Assembly: GCA_938075455.1 (NCBI GenBank)
Contig: CALJHN010000010.1
Span: forward strand, 62,001-126,000
Direction: 5' to 3'
Source of the DNA: an uncultured Flavobacteriales bacterium
Lineage (GTDB): Bacteria; Bacteroidota; Bacteroidia; Flavobacteriales_D; Parvicellaceae
Length of the DNA stretch: 64,000 nt
Shown here: one piece after another, positions 16,760-25,905 of the stretch
Layout: the number at the start of each line of letters is the position of its first letter
Numbering within the stretch: position 1 is the stretch's first letter
Notes under the pieces: model-generated
Database searches by the model: none
Told to the model about the DNA's origin: nothing
What the model saw: only the letters and a program-made list of their open reading frames with translations
Translations under genes and position numbers: made by a program

Positions 16760-17083
16760 ATGATTAAAGTAACAGAAAATGCAAAGTCAAAAGCTTTACA
16801 GCTTATGAAAGAAGACGGTAACGAAGGTTATTTTATAAGAGTTGGTGTAAAAGGTGGAGGCTGTTCAGGTTTGATGTATGAACTCAAATTTGATAATACT
16901 CTAACGGACAGCGATAAATCTTTTATGGATAACGGAATAAAAGTTGTTGTAGATAAAAAAAGTTTTCTTTATCTAGTTGGAACAACATTAGATTTTTCAG
17001 GCGGGTTAAATGGAAAAGGATTTGTTTTCAGTAATCCTAATGCAGATAGAACTTGTGGATGTGGAGAAAGTTTTTCATTATAA
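16760..17083 (+). CDS. sufA: A-type iron-sulfur carrier (HesB/SufA/ErpA family)
   Basis: A 107-residue Fe-S carrier. The three conserved cysteines are present: one in GVKGGGCSGLMYEL and two in the C-terminal CGCGESF. Family proteins take a cluster from the SufBCD scaffold and pass it to target enzymes. It is the first gene of a four-gene cluster, with sufB starting 10 bases downstream. SufA is assigned by context; IscA or ErpA cannot be excluded from sequence alone. Confidence 0.9.
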   Translation: MIKVTENAKSKALQLMKEDGNEGYFIRVGVKGGGCSGLMYELKFDNTLTDSDKSFMDNGIKVVVDKKSFLYLVGTTLDFSGGLNGKGFVFSNPNADRTCGCGESFSL

Positions 17084-17092
17084 AGCGGATAA

Positions 17093-18538
17093 ATGTCATA
17101 TACTGAAAAAGAATTAAAAGAAGAGTTAGATAACAAATCCTATGAATTTGGTTTTGTTACTGATATTGAAAGTGAAAAGGCTCCTGTAGGCCTAAATGAA
17201 GATATAATTAAATTAATTTCTTCAAAAAAAAATGAACCTCAGTGGCTTCTTGATTATAGACTAGAAGCTTTTCGTGTTTGGCTAAAAATGACAGAACCAA
17301 ATTGGGCCCATGTAAAATATGAAAAGCCAGATTTTCAAAACATTTCTTACTATGCCGCCCCAAAAAAGAAGAAAGAACTCCAAAGTTTAGATGAAGTTGA
17401 TCCTGAACTCTTAAGGACTATGGAAAAATTAGGAATATCTATTGAAGAGCAAAAAAAATTAAGTGGAGTTGCTGTAGACTTTGTCATGGACTCGGTTTCG
17501 GTAGCTACTTCTTTTAAAGAAAAACTAAGTGAATTAGGAATTATTTTCTGTTCTTTTTCAGAAGCTGTCCATAATTATCCAGATTTAGTTAAAAAATACA
17601 TGGGAACTGTTGTTCCACACACCGATAATTATTATTCTGCCTTAAACAGCGCAGTTTTTTCAGATGGTTCATTTTGTTACATTCCAAAAGGTGTCAGGTG
17701 CCCTATGGAATTATCTACCTATTTTAGAATTAATGAATCTGGAACTGGACAGTTTGAAAGAACTCTTTTAATAGCAGACGAATCTAGTTACGTAAGTTAT
17801 TTAGAGGGCTGTACTGCTCCACAAAGAGACGAAAACCAATTACATGCTGCAGTAGTAGAATTAATTGCTCTTGACAAAGCAGAAATAAAATACTCCACAG
17901 TTCAAAATTGGTATCCAGGAGATTCGAAAGGTAAAGGAGGTGTTTACAATTTTGTTACTAAGAGAGGAATTTGTGGCCATAGATCTAAAATTTCTTGGAC
18001 ACAGGTAGAAACTGGATCAGCAGTAACATGGAAATATCCTTCTTGTATCCTTAAAGGAGATTATTCTATTGGTGAATTTTATTCTGTTGCAGTTACCAAT
18101 AACTTTCAACAGGCCGATACGGGAACTAAAATGATTCATATTGGAAAAAACACCAAATCTACTATTATATCAAAAGGTATATCTGCCGGAAAAAGTCAAA
18201 ATAGTTACCGTGGTCTGGTAAAAATCGGTAAAGGTGCAAAAAACTCAAGAAACTTTTCTCAGTGTGATTCACTTCTTATGACTGATCAATGTGGTGCTCA
18301 TACTTTTCCATACATTGAATGCGAAAATCCAACTGCTACTGTTGAGCATGAAGCAACAACTTCTAAAATTGGAGAAGATCAACTATTTTATTGCATGCAA
18401 AGAGGTATAAGTGAAGAAAAAGCAATTAGTTTGATAGTAAACGGATATGCAAAAGAAGTTTTAAATAAGTTGCCAATGGAGTTTGCAGTGGAGGCTCAAA
18501 AATTATTAGAAATTAGTTTAGAAGGTTCAGTAGGATAA
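17093..18538 (+). CDS. sufB: Fe-S cluster scaffold protein SufB
   Basis: A 481-residue protein with the SufB/SufD beta-helix fold and all SufB marks: [16 protein letters not shown] near the start, [24 protein letters not shown], the conserved [19 protein letters not shown], and the C-terminal [22 protein letters not shown]. SufB assembles new clusters in the SufBC2D complex in the cytoplasm. Length is standard. It is followed 9 bases later by sufC. Confidence 0.97.
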   Translation: MSYTEKELKEELDNKSYEFGFVTDIESEKAPVGLNEDIIKLISSKKNEPQWLLDYRLEAFRVWLKMTEPNWAHVKYEKPDFQNISYYAAPKKKKELQSLDEVDPELLRTMEKLGISIEEQKKLSGVAVDFVMDSVSVATSFKEKLSELGIIFCSFSEAVHNYPDLVKKYMGTVVPHTDNYYSALNSAVFSDGSFCYIPKGVRCPMELSTYFRINESGTGQFERTLLIADESSYVSYLEGCTAPQRDENQLHAAVVELIALDKAEIKYSTVQNWYPGDSKGKGGVYNFVTKRGICGHRSKISWTQVETGSAVTWKYPSCILKGDYSIGEFYSVAVTNNFQQADTGTKMIHIGKNTKSTIISKGISAGKSQNSYRGLVKIGKGAKNSRNFSQCDSLLMTDQCGAHTFPYIECENPTATVEHEATTSKIGEDQLFYCMQRGISEEKAISLIVNGYAKEVLNKLPMEFAVEAQKLLEISLEGSVG

Positions 18539-18547
18539 ATTTTAATC

Positions 18548-19312
18548 ATGAGTGAATTACTAATAGAAATTAAAGATTTAGAGTGTAATATTGATAATCA
18601 AAAGATTCTACAAGGATTAAATCTTAAAATTAATAAGGGAGAAGTTCATGCGATAATGGGCCCGAACGGTTCTGGAAAAAGTACACTTTCGTCTGTCTTA
18701 GCTGGAAATGAAAACTATGAAGTTACCAATGGGTCGATTAATTTTTTGGGAGAAGAGATTTCTGAAATGAGTCCGGAAGAAAGATCTTGGAAAGGAATGT
18801 TTTTAGCATTTCAGTATCCAGTTGAAATTCCTGGCGTTAGCAATATTAATTTTTTAAGAACTGCACTTAACGAAAGAAATAAGTATTATGGAATAGATTC
18901 TATCCCAGCAAAAGATTTTTTGAAAATGGTTGCCGAAAAGTCAGAACTTGTAGGGTTGAATAACAAACTTAAAAATAGATCTGTAAACGAAGGTTTTTCT
19001 GGTGGGGAAAAGAAAAGAAATGAGATTTTTCAAATGGCAATGCTCGATCCTAAATTATCAATTTTAGACGAAACAGATTCTGGGCTAGATATTGATGCAT
19101 TAAAAATTGTAGCTAACGGGGTTAATAAACTTAAATCTTCTGAAAATGCTACCGTTGTAATCACTCATTACCAAAGACTACTTGATTATATTGTTCCAGA
19201 CTTTGTCCATGTTTTACATGAGGGAAAAATCATTAAATCGGGCGATAAATCTTTAGCATTAGAGTTAGAAAAAAAAGGGTACGATTGGTTAAAAACGGAT
19301 GAAAATATTTAA
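18548..19312 (+). CDS. sufC: SufC ATPase of the SufBCD complex
   Basis: A 254-residue ABC-type ATPase without membrane domains. Walker A is GPNGSGKST (about residues 38-46), the signature is NEGFSGGEKKRNEIFQ, and Walker B is LSILDETDSGLDIDALK, with the SufC-specific Thr-Asp-Ser. ATP hydrolysis drives conformational change of SufB and SufD. It sits between sufB and sufD, with 21 bases to sufD. Confidence 0.97.
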   Translation: MSELLIEIKDLECNIDNQKILQGLNLKINKGEVHAIMGPNGSGKSTLSSVLAGNENYEVTNGSINFLGEEISEMSPEERSWKGMFLAFQYPVEIPGVSNINFLRTALNERNKYYGIDSIPAKDFLKMVAEKSELVGLNNKLKNRSVNEGFSGGEKKRNEIFQMAMLDPKLSILDETDSGLDIDALKIVANGVNKLKSSENATVVITHYQRLLDYIVPDFVHVLHEGKIIKSGDKSLALELEKKGYDWLKTDENI

Positions 19313-19333
19313 AACTCTTTTAAAGTTATCCAA

Positions 19334-20545
19334 TTGATTATTAAAGATCTAAATCATAATTCATTACTTAAAAAAAATTCTAAATTAGATTTAGAAGCTC
19401 TAAACCTAGGCTCTTTTCCAAATAGAAAAGAAGAAAGATGGAAATATACTCCTTTGAGATCTCTAAAGAAAATTAATTTTCACAACCAATTAAATTTTAA
19501 AATTGAGCATCTTAGTTCTCTAGGAATTCCAAAAATTGAAGGATTGGTTATCGTATTGGAAAATGGAAAATTTAATTCCAGCTTATCCAATATTATAGAT
19601 TTAAAGGAAATTGAATTGTTATTTCTCAATGGTGCTGAAATTGCTAACAATTCTCAAGAACCAACCCAAAAAGATTATTTCAATAATCTAAACGCAAGTT
19701 TTTTAACTGAAAAAGTTATTTTAAAAATAAAGCCTAATATTAATATAAATGAGCCTATTAATCTTGTAAATATTATTTCAGATGATAATTGTATTTCCAA
19801 TACTCAATTTAATATTGATGTTTTTGAAAATTCCAAGCTTCATATTAGGCAGTATTTTTTAGGCAGCTCCAACAGTAAAGATGGTTTTATCAATCACAGA
19901 AATCAGGTTTCTTTGAAAAGCAAAAGTTCTCTAACTATTGATAAATTCCAAGACCTTAATCATAATTTTAATTTTTGCAACGAGTTTATAGATCAAGAAA
20001 AAGAAAGTGAATTTATCATGAATACTTTTTCTGCATCGGGTGTTATTTTAAGAAATAATGTTTTTTGTAATGTATATGGAAAGAACTGCCATAGTGAACT
20101 TAATGGGGTCTTCGCACCAATAGAAAAACAACATTTTGACAATTATACAATAATAAATCATTTTGTTGCTGATTGCAAATCATTCGAAAATTACAAAGGG
20201 GTAATTAAAGAAAGTGGGGTTGGGGTATTTAATGGAAAAGTTATTGTTCATCAAAATGCTCAACAAATTGAAGCATTTCAGAAAAATAATAATATTCTTT
20301 TAGATGAAGAATCCAAAATTTACTCTAAGCCCGAACTAGAAATTTATGCAGATGATGTAAGGTGTAGTCATGGTTCTACCACTGGAAGATTTGATGAGGA
20401 AGCATTATTTTATTTAAGATCTAGAGGCATAAGCATGAAAAAATCTTTAGAGTTAATGACATTAGGATTTATCAATGAGGTAATAGAAAAGTCTAATGAT
20501 TCAATGTATAAAGAATTTCTCCTTAAAAGATTACTTAAAGATTAA
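19334..20545 (+). CDS. sufD: Fe-S cluster assembly protein SufD
   Basis: A 403-residue partner of SufB. The N-terminal part is variable, with RKEERWKYTPLRSL as the usual landmark; the C-terminal beta-helix carries KPELEIYADDVRCSHGSTTGRFDEEALFYLRSRGIS, the SufD signature. The start is TTG at 19334; there is no earlier in-frame ATG that fits. In many Bacteroidota sufS and sufE follow; here the next gene is an unrelated secreted protein, so the cysteine desulfurase must lie elsewhere. Confidence 0.95.
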   Translation: MIIKDLNHNSLLKKNSKLDLEALNLGSFPNRKEERWKYTPLRSLKKINFHNQLNFKIEHLSSLGIPKIEGLVIVLENGKFNSSLSNIIDLKEIELLFLNGAEIANNSQEPTQKDYFNNLNASFLTEKVILKIKPNININEPINLVNIISDDNCISNTQFNIDVFENSKLHIRQYFLGSSNSKDGFINHRNQVSLKSKSSLTIDKFQDLNHNFNFCNEFIDQEKESEFIMNTFSASGVILRNNVFCNVYGKNCHSELNGVFAPIEKQHFDNYTIINHFVADCKSFENYKGVIKESGVGVFNGKVIVHQNAQQIEAFQKNNNILLDEESKIYSKPELEIYADDVRCSHGSTTGRFDEEALFYLRSRGISMKKSLELMTLGFINEVIEKSNDSMYKEFLLKRLLKD

Positions 20546-20591
20546 TAGTTATTTATTTAAAGTTTGTTTTAATTTTATATTATAAATAAAA

Positions 20592-22040
20592 TTGATAACT
20601 AGAACTAAAATATCCCTCCTTGTTTTATACTGTTTAATGTTCTCTTTTGGAACATCTCAAAAACTAAATCTAAGTTTTTCTCAACATGTTCCTTACTCTA
20701 ATGACTACAAACCACTTTCTTGTATTAGTTACAAGTCCAATAATATTCTTTTTCAAAAAAAAATAAATTCTAAATATTGTGATTTAAAAGTAAATATTTT
20801 TAATAGCCATCTAGACAATGTTAATCACTTCAATGTTTTATTAAAAGATGAAAATTTTATCGGAATTAGACACATATTTGGAGAAATTTATTTGTTTACA
20901 TCTTCTAGCAATAGTCTTGAGACTATTTTAAAATGCAGAGTATTAGATATTACTTCTAAATTTCTCCCTCCTAAAATTTTATTTACAGAAAAAAACAAGT
21001 CTGGACATTTATCTAATTATATTCTTGGAGAAAAGACCTTTGAAAATAAATTTCACTTTCTTGTAGAACTTCCATTTCAAAATGGAAAGAGAGAAGATAT
21101 AAGGTCAATTACTGTTGATAATAAACTGAACATTGTTAATGAGGTTTATAACAAATTAGACTTATTATTTACTTCCAAGAGAAATAATAAGATTTTATTA
21201 TCCAATAATGGAACTGTTTACTTACTTAAGAAATTTTGGAAAAAAGGCAACCATTTTTATATCTACAAACTTGGTCAAGAAATAATTTCAGAAGTTCAGA
21301 TTAAATTAAATAATAAAAAAATAGCTGCTCTGGATTATTTTTTTAATTCTGCAGACGAGCTTGTTATAGCTGGTTTTTACTCATCCCCTGTAAGGTTTAA
21401 TTACGAAGGGTTTTTTCTGCACAGATACGATGAGAATTTAAACTTAGTTCACAAAAATCAATATTTACTGACTGAAAATATTGTTAAAGCTTTCAAGTCC
21501 TCAAAAGAAGTTAGAGAAAGTGGTTTTGGGGTGGATAAGTTTATAATTACAGATTTTAGTTTAGACAGTACTGGTAACTATTACTTATTGTCAGAAAATA
21601 TTTCAAAAACTACTATTAAAGAGGAAACTTACTGGGTTTCTAGTGGATTCTTTGTTATAAAATTCAACGTAAATGGCAATTATATATGGGGAAGCCCAGT
21701 TCCTTTAAATCAGCAACACAAAGATTTAAATTTAATTGGCACTTTTTTGGTTAATTCAAACCACTACAAAAGATATTTTTATAATGATTTGCAAAATTTA
21801 AAATTGAGAAAAGGGATTCCTGCCGAGTATGGCATTCTAAATTATTGTGGTACCAAACATGTAGAGTTTACTCTTGCTGGGCTTCCTCTAGAAAATATTA
21901 ATTTTATCAATTTTCCAGGTAAAGACTCTGAAAAATATGCTTTTTTCCCAAATCAGCTCAACCCAAGTTCTAATGGCCCTTCTTATTTTGCTGTTTTAAA
22001 TGAGAAATCAACTAACATTATGCTTGCTATAGCTAAATAA
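20592..22040 (+). CDS. Secreted protein of unknown function
   Basis: A 482-residue protein with a clear signal peptide (MITRTKISLLVLYCLMFSFGTSQ). I recognise no domain. The mature part is rich in Asn, Lys, Phe and Tyr, with alternating short hydrophobic stretches and turns that suggest a beta-rich, possibly propeller-like fold. It lacks a T9SS sorting tail and a lipobox. The start is TTG at 20592; an ATG 15 codons later would cut the signal peptide. It lies 46 bases after sufD and its end overlaps the convergent murB by 8 bases. Any link to Fe-S assembly is only positional. Confidence 0.75.
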   Translation: MITRTKISLLVLYCLMFSFGTSQKLNLSFSQHVPYSNDYKPLSCISYKSNNILFQKKINSKYCDLKVNIFNSHLDNVNHFNVLLKDENFIGIRHIFGEIYLFTSSSNSLETILKCRVLDITSKFLPPKILFTEKNKSGHLSNYILGEKTFENKFHFLVELPFQNGKREDIRSITVDNKLNIVNEVYNKLDLLFTSKRNNKILLSNNGTVYLLKKFWKKGNHFYIYKLGQEIISEVQIKLNNKKIAALDYFFNSADELVIAGFYSSPVRFNYEGFFLHRYDENLNLVHKNQYLLTENIVKAFKSSKEVRESGFGVDKFIITDFSLDSTGNYYLLSENISKTTIKEETYWVSSGFFVIKFNVNGNYIWGSPVPLNQQHKDLNLIGTFLVNSNHYKRYFYNDLQNLKLRKGIPAEYGILNYCGTKHVEFTLAGLPLENINFINFPGKDSEKYAFFPNQLNPSSNGPSYFAVLNEKSTNIMLAIAK

Positions 22041-23049
22041 TATTAACTTCTCTTTCTAAAATTATTCCAAATTTTTCTTTTATATCCAAAATAATTTTTT
22101 CTGAAAAGTCAAATATTTCCATTCCATTAGCAAGACCGTAATTGACCAATACTAGTGCTTGGTTTTCATGGACTCCATAGTTGTTAAATTTTTTGCCTTT
22201 CCACCCTGCTTTCTCTATCATCCATCCTGCTGCAATTTTAAACTCATTTTCTTTGATTTTATAGCTTACAACATTTGGAAATTTTTTCTTTATTAATTCA
22301 AGCTCATTTAAACTTACAATTGGGTTTTTAAAAAAACTTCCACTGTTTCCAATTATTTTTGGATCAGGAAGCTTACTTTGTCTTATTCTAATTATAGCAT
22401 TACTTACGTCTTTAATTGAGGGATTCTTAATGTTTTGATTTTCTAAAATAGTTTTAACGTCCCCATAATTAACATTTATTACTGGATTTTTCTTTAGCTC
22501 TATAGTGATATTTAGAATAATATATTGATTTTTCATCTTGTTTTTAAATACACTTTCTCTGTATCCAAATTCACAATCTGAATTATTAAACTTAACAATA
22601 TTTCCAGACGAAATTTCTAATGCTTCAAGTTCTACAAATGTTTCTTTAATTTCTACTCCATAGGCACCGATATTTTGCATTGGAGCAGTTCCAGTATTGC
22701 CAGGAATCAAACTTAGGTTTTCAATTCCTCCCCACCCGTTATCTACAGTGTACATAACCAATTCGTGCCAATTCTCTCCAGCACCAATCTTTAAAAAAAT
22801 AGACTCTTGGGTTTGATCAATAATTTCTTTGCCTTTTATATTATTTAATATTACTAGACCATCAAAATCTTTAGTGAAAAGAATATTACTTCCTCCCCCT
22901 AGAATAAGTAATTGCAAGTCCTTAAACACTTTAGTTTTTGTTAGATCTATTAATTCATTAACTGTATTTATAGATATGAAATATTTAGCCTTAACATCTA
23001 CTCCAAATGTATTTAGCTTTAGTAATGGATAATTTTCAATAATATTCAT
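22033..23049 (-). CDS. murB: UDP-N-acetylenolpyruvoylglucosamine reductase MurB
   Basis: A 338-residue FAD enzyme that reduces UDP-GlcNAc-enolpyruvate to UDP-MurNAc with NADPH. FAD-binding blocks are LLILGGGSNILFT and GGIENLSLIPGNTGTAPMQNIGAYGVEIKE; the catalytic region has RIRQSKLPDPKIIGNSGSFFKNP (the Ser proton donor in GSFFKNP) and the C-terminal Glu block. This is the longer, E. coli-type MurB. The ATG lies five bases below a TAGGTTTG promoter box. Confidence 0.96.
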   Translation of the reverse strand: MNIIENYPLLKLNTFGVDVKAKYFISINTVNELIDLTKTKVFKDLQLLILGGGSNILFTKDFDGLVILNNIKGKEIIDQTQESIFLKIGAGENWHELVMYTVDNGWGGIENLSLIPGNTGTAPMQNIGAYGVEIKETFVELEALEISSGNIVKFNNSDCEFGYRESVFKNKMKNQYIILNITIELKKNPVINVNYGDVKTILENQNIKNPSIKDVSNAIIRIRQSKLPDPKIIGNSGSFFKNPIVSLNELELIKKKFPNVVSYKIKENEFKIAAGWMIEKAGWKGKKFNNYGVHENQALVLVNYGLANGMEIFDFSEKIILDIKEKFGIILEREVNII

Positions 23050-23054
23050 CTAGA

Positions 23055-23062
23055 CAAACCTA
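23055..23062 (-). promoter_or_regulatory. TAnnTTTG promoter box of murB, five bases from ATG
   Basis: TAGGTTTG on the minus strand is followed by TCTAG and the murB ATG. This spacing predicts a leaderless or nearly leaderless transcript. Confidence 0.55.
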
Positions 23063-23141
23063 ATTATATTTTCTTGGATTTTAATATGCTTGTCCTTAAA
23101 ACAATATTACATACTTTAGTAATACTTTAATTTACTACGCT

Positions 23142-24257
23142 ATTAAAAAAGTAATAATTTCTGTAACAAATGACTTGGCTAATGATCAGCGGGTTAAGAA
23201 AGTGTGTGAAACGCTAACCAAAAATAATTTTACTATAACTTTGGTTGGCAGGCAATTGCAACATTCTCTAAATATTAATAGACCCTATAAAACAGTGCGC
23301 TTCAAACTAATTTTTAATAAAGGAGCATTGTTTTATATGGAATATAATTTAAGATTATTTTTTTTTCTTTTATGCAGAAGATTTGATATTTACCATTCCA
23401 ACGATTTAGACACATTGCTTCCGATGTGGCTTACTTCATTTATTTTCAAAAAAAAGCTAGTTTACGATTCTCATGAGTATTTTTTGGGGGTGCCAGAAAT
23501 TCAAAATAGATATTTTGTTAAAAAAGTTTGGTCTTCTATAGAGAGTTTTATCTTCCCAAAATTAAAGTATGTTTTTACTGTAAATGAATCTATTTCAGAT
23601 TTGTACTTTAAAGATTATAAAGTAAGGCCATTGGTCATAAGAAATCTCCCAAATAAAAGCAGTCTAATAAAAGTTAAAACCAAGAAAGATCTTGGGTTGC
23701 CAGACAACAAGAAGCTAGTAATTCTCCAAGGTTCTGGAATTAATGTAGATAGAGGAGCTGAAGAGTTGTTAGAGGCGATTTCCATACAAGATGATTTTTT
23801 TCTTTCAGTAGTTGGCAAAGGAGATGTTGTTGATAAACTTAAAAAGAGATGTGCTAAATCAGATTTGGTTGATAAAGTGCTATTTGTACCAACTCTTCCA
23901 TATAGTCAAATGATGCAGTTCACCTTAAACTCTGATGTCGGAGTTAGTCTGGATAAGAATAATAATATTAATTATAAATTTAGTCTTCCCAATAAAATTT
24001 TCGATTACTCAAAAGCCGAAATACCATTCGTTTCAACAAATCTTGTGGAGATAAGAAAAATTGCAGAAGAGTTCCATACTGGTGTTTTAATTTCAAGTCT
24101 GAATCCAGAAAGCATAATTGTGGGTTTAAATAAAGCTATAGCATTAAAAAAATCTAAAAATTTCATTTCAAATATTGCCAAAATAAATTCCAATTTAAAT
24201 TGGGAAAGCGAATCTGTTTCTTTAATTAAAACTTATGAAAAATTTAAGGATAAGTAA
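23142..24257 (+). CDS. Family-4-like GT-B glycosyltransferase, probable ATT start
   Basis: A GT-B glycosyltransferase of about 371 residues. The N-terminal Rossmann strand KKVIISVTNDLANDQRVKKVC matches the family start seen in flavobacterial relatives. The middle has DIYHSNDLDTLLPMW and YDSHEYF; the C-terminal half has VILQGSGINVDRGAEELLEAI and PNKIFDYSKAEIPFVSTN, the donor-sugar site. No ATG, GTG or TTG begins the conserved strand: the first usual start, TTG 23175, removes eleven residues of it. Reading back, the codon before KKVIIS is ATT at 23142. The frame stays open up to a TAA at 23097. Its end overlaps a convergent methyltransferase. Confidence 0.8.
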   Translation: MKKVIISVTNDLANDQRVKKVCETLTKNNFTITLVGRQLQHSLNINRPYKTVRFKLIFNKGALFYMEYNLRLFFFLLCRRFDIYHSNDLDTLLPMWLTSFIFKKKLVYDSHEYFLGVPEIQNRYFVKKVWSSIESFIFPKLKYVFTVNESISDLYFKDYKVRPLVIRNLPNKSSLIKVKTKKDLGLPDNKKLVILQGSGINVDRGAEELLEAISIQDDFFLSVVGKGDVVDKLKKRCAKSDLVDKVLFVPTLPYSQMMQFTLNSDVGVSLDKNNNINYKFSLPNKIFDYSKAEIPFVSTNLVEIRKIAEEFHTGVLISSLNPESIIVGLNKAIALKKSKNFISNIAKINSNLNWESESVSLIKTYEKFKDK

Positions 24258-25014
24258 CCTTTCTACATATGTAGATTATTTCATTTTCAGCGAAACCGTA
24301 TAATTTTTTTTCTTCTAAGTTGAATTCTTCTACTATGTCAATAGGCTTTGCAGAAAACCCACTTTCATTTAAAATTAATGGTAGACTATCTTCACCATAA
24401 ATCCTTACATGATCTTCTTGTCCAAAAGCTTTCAATCTTCCTTCTTTAGAAATTATAGATTTATTCTGGTAAGTTTTTCCTTTTTTTAAAGGAACTTGAA
24501 TTAATAAATAACCATCTTTTTTTAAAACTCTATTTAACTCTTTAATAGCTTTTTTATCCTCTAAAATATGTTCTAAGACATGAAAACAAATAATTAAATC
24601 AAAACTTTGGTCAGCTTCGTTTATTTTAGTTATGTCATAACTTTTTTGAGCATAAAATTGGTTTTCAAAGTCGGATGATATGTAGTTTTCAAAAGTTGAT
24701 TTAAAAAAATCATTTAAACTTCTGTGGGGTGAAAAGTCTAAAATTTTTAGACTTCGATTCTTAAAATTCTTACTTACATATTCTCCTAGCGCTCTAGATC
24801 TTGATAATGCTCCACAATTAGGACAGATTTTATCATCACTATTATAAAAAGAAATTGGAATAAACTTTTTTGATTTAGCAGAACAAATTAAACATATTGT
24901 ATTTCCACCTTTATAAATAAGATTATAAACGAACTTTCTTATAAAAGGTTCTATTTTAAATTGCCAGCTTTTTGGTATTAAAATCTTATAAATATTCTTA
25001 AAAAAACTATACAT
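24244..25014 (-). CDS. SAM-dependent methyltransferase with N-terminal zinc-ribbon
   Basis: A 256-residue protein. Residues 41-67 contain two CxxC pairs (C41/C44 and C64/C67) that probably bind zinc. A class I methyltransferase domain follows: LKILDFSPHRSL (SAM motif I, atypical, without the usual Gly-rich loop), FDLIICFHVLEHI and LNRVLKKDGYLLIQVP. The HVLEH pattern fits the Methyltransf_11/23 group common in O-antigen and surface-glycan loci. The target is unknown. It shares 8 bases with the upstream GT2 gene and 14 with the convergent glycosyltransferase. Confidence 0.85.
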   Translation of the reverse strand: MYSFFKNIYKILIPKSWQFKIEPFIRKFVYNLIYKGGNTICLICSAKSKKFIPISFYNSDDKICPNCGALSRSRALGEYVSKNFKNRSLKILDFSPHRSLNDFFKSTFENYISSDFENQFYAQKSYDITKINEADQSFDLIICFHVLEHILEDKKAIKELNRVLKKDGYLLIQVPLKKGKTYQNKSIISKEGRLKAFGQEDHVRIYGEDSLPLILNESGFSAKPIDIVEEFNLEEKKLYGFAENEIIYICRKVTYP

Positions 25015-25894
25015 TTTGTTTTTCTCTAAGAAAGTAAATCAGTTTATATAAGTCAAATATTTTTAGAGAAGGTCTTGAAGAAAGTAGCTGTCTTTCTAGT
25101 ATATTCAAAATAGTTTTTGACATCGGAAAAACTAACCATGTCAATTTTAATTTACTAATTAGGTGATAGATTTTTATTAGCTTTATAGAGCTTATATCAA
25201 CTGTATTTTTTTCCATAAATATTAGGTTTTTTATAGCACTCTTAGTTTTTTCTAAAAAAACTTTATTGTCTTCAATCCCTTCGTGAAAAACAGGATTATT
25301 AATTTGATAAATAGCTATTTTATTCTTTTTAAGTTCTATAGAAAGAAAGGTATCTTCATGACCGTAGGTTTTAATATTTTCATTAAACCTTATTTGTGAT
25401 AAGATTGTTTTTTTAATTAAAAAGTTATTTGAACGAAAACAATGGTATGGGTTTTTCACTCTATAATTAAAGTTTTGATCTTCTTTTTTGATTCCGTACA
25501 ACCACCTTAGTCTTTTTTCCTTATTTTTTGGTGGATTATTGTGGTGTATTCTTCCACCATATACTACTGAATTATTAACTTGTTCAAAATATTTTTCTAG
25601 AAAATTTTCACTTTGAATGCTGCAGTCACAGTCGATAAACAATAGATTTTCATAACAGGCATTTTCTAAAAAAAGATTTCTGATTTTAGACCTTCCAATA
25701 TTTTTTTTAAGAGTTAGGTAATTAACCGTTTTGTGTGAACTGATTTTAGCATTTAATTTTAATGTTTCTTTATTAGAGCAATCGTCAATACAAATTATTT
25801 CAAATGGGTTTTTAATTTCCTTGCCTTGGTTAATTATGGAATTAATTAGATCAACAACATTGAAGTTATAAATTGGGATGCAAATACTTATCAA
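25007..25894 (-). CDS. Glycosyltransferase family 2
   Basis: A 295-residue GT-A enzyme. The start ISICIPIYNFNVVDL and CIDDCSNKETL give the nucleotide-sugar binding fold, FIDCDCSIQ is the DxD-like metal motif, and YGHEDTFLSIEL resembles the acceptor-side ED motif. Such enzymes add sugars during cell-surface polysaccharide synthesis. The start is TTG at 25894. It follows ftsE by 11 bases and overlaps the methyltransferase gene by 8 bases, so ftsE, GT2 and the methyltransferase form one minus-strand operon. Confidence 0.88.
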   Translation of the reverse strand: MISICIPIYNFNVVDLINSIINQGKEIKNPFEIICIDDCSNKETLKLNAKISSHKTVNYLTLKKNIGRSKIRNLFLENACYENLLFIDCDCSIQSENFLEKYFEQVNNSVVYGGRIHHNNPPKNKEKRLRWLYGIKKEDQNFNYRVKNPYHCFRSNNFLIKKTILSQIRFNENIKTYGHEDTFLSIELKKNKIAIYQINNPVFHEGIEDNKVFLEKTKSAIKNLIFMEKNTVDISSIKLIKIYHLISKLKLTWLVFPMSKTILNILERQLLSSRPSLKIFDLYKLIYFLREKQNV

Positions 25895-25905
25895 GTTATA
25901 AAAGC

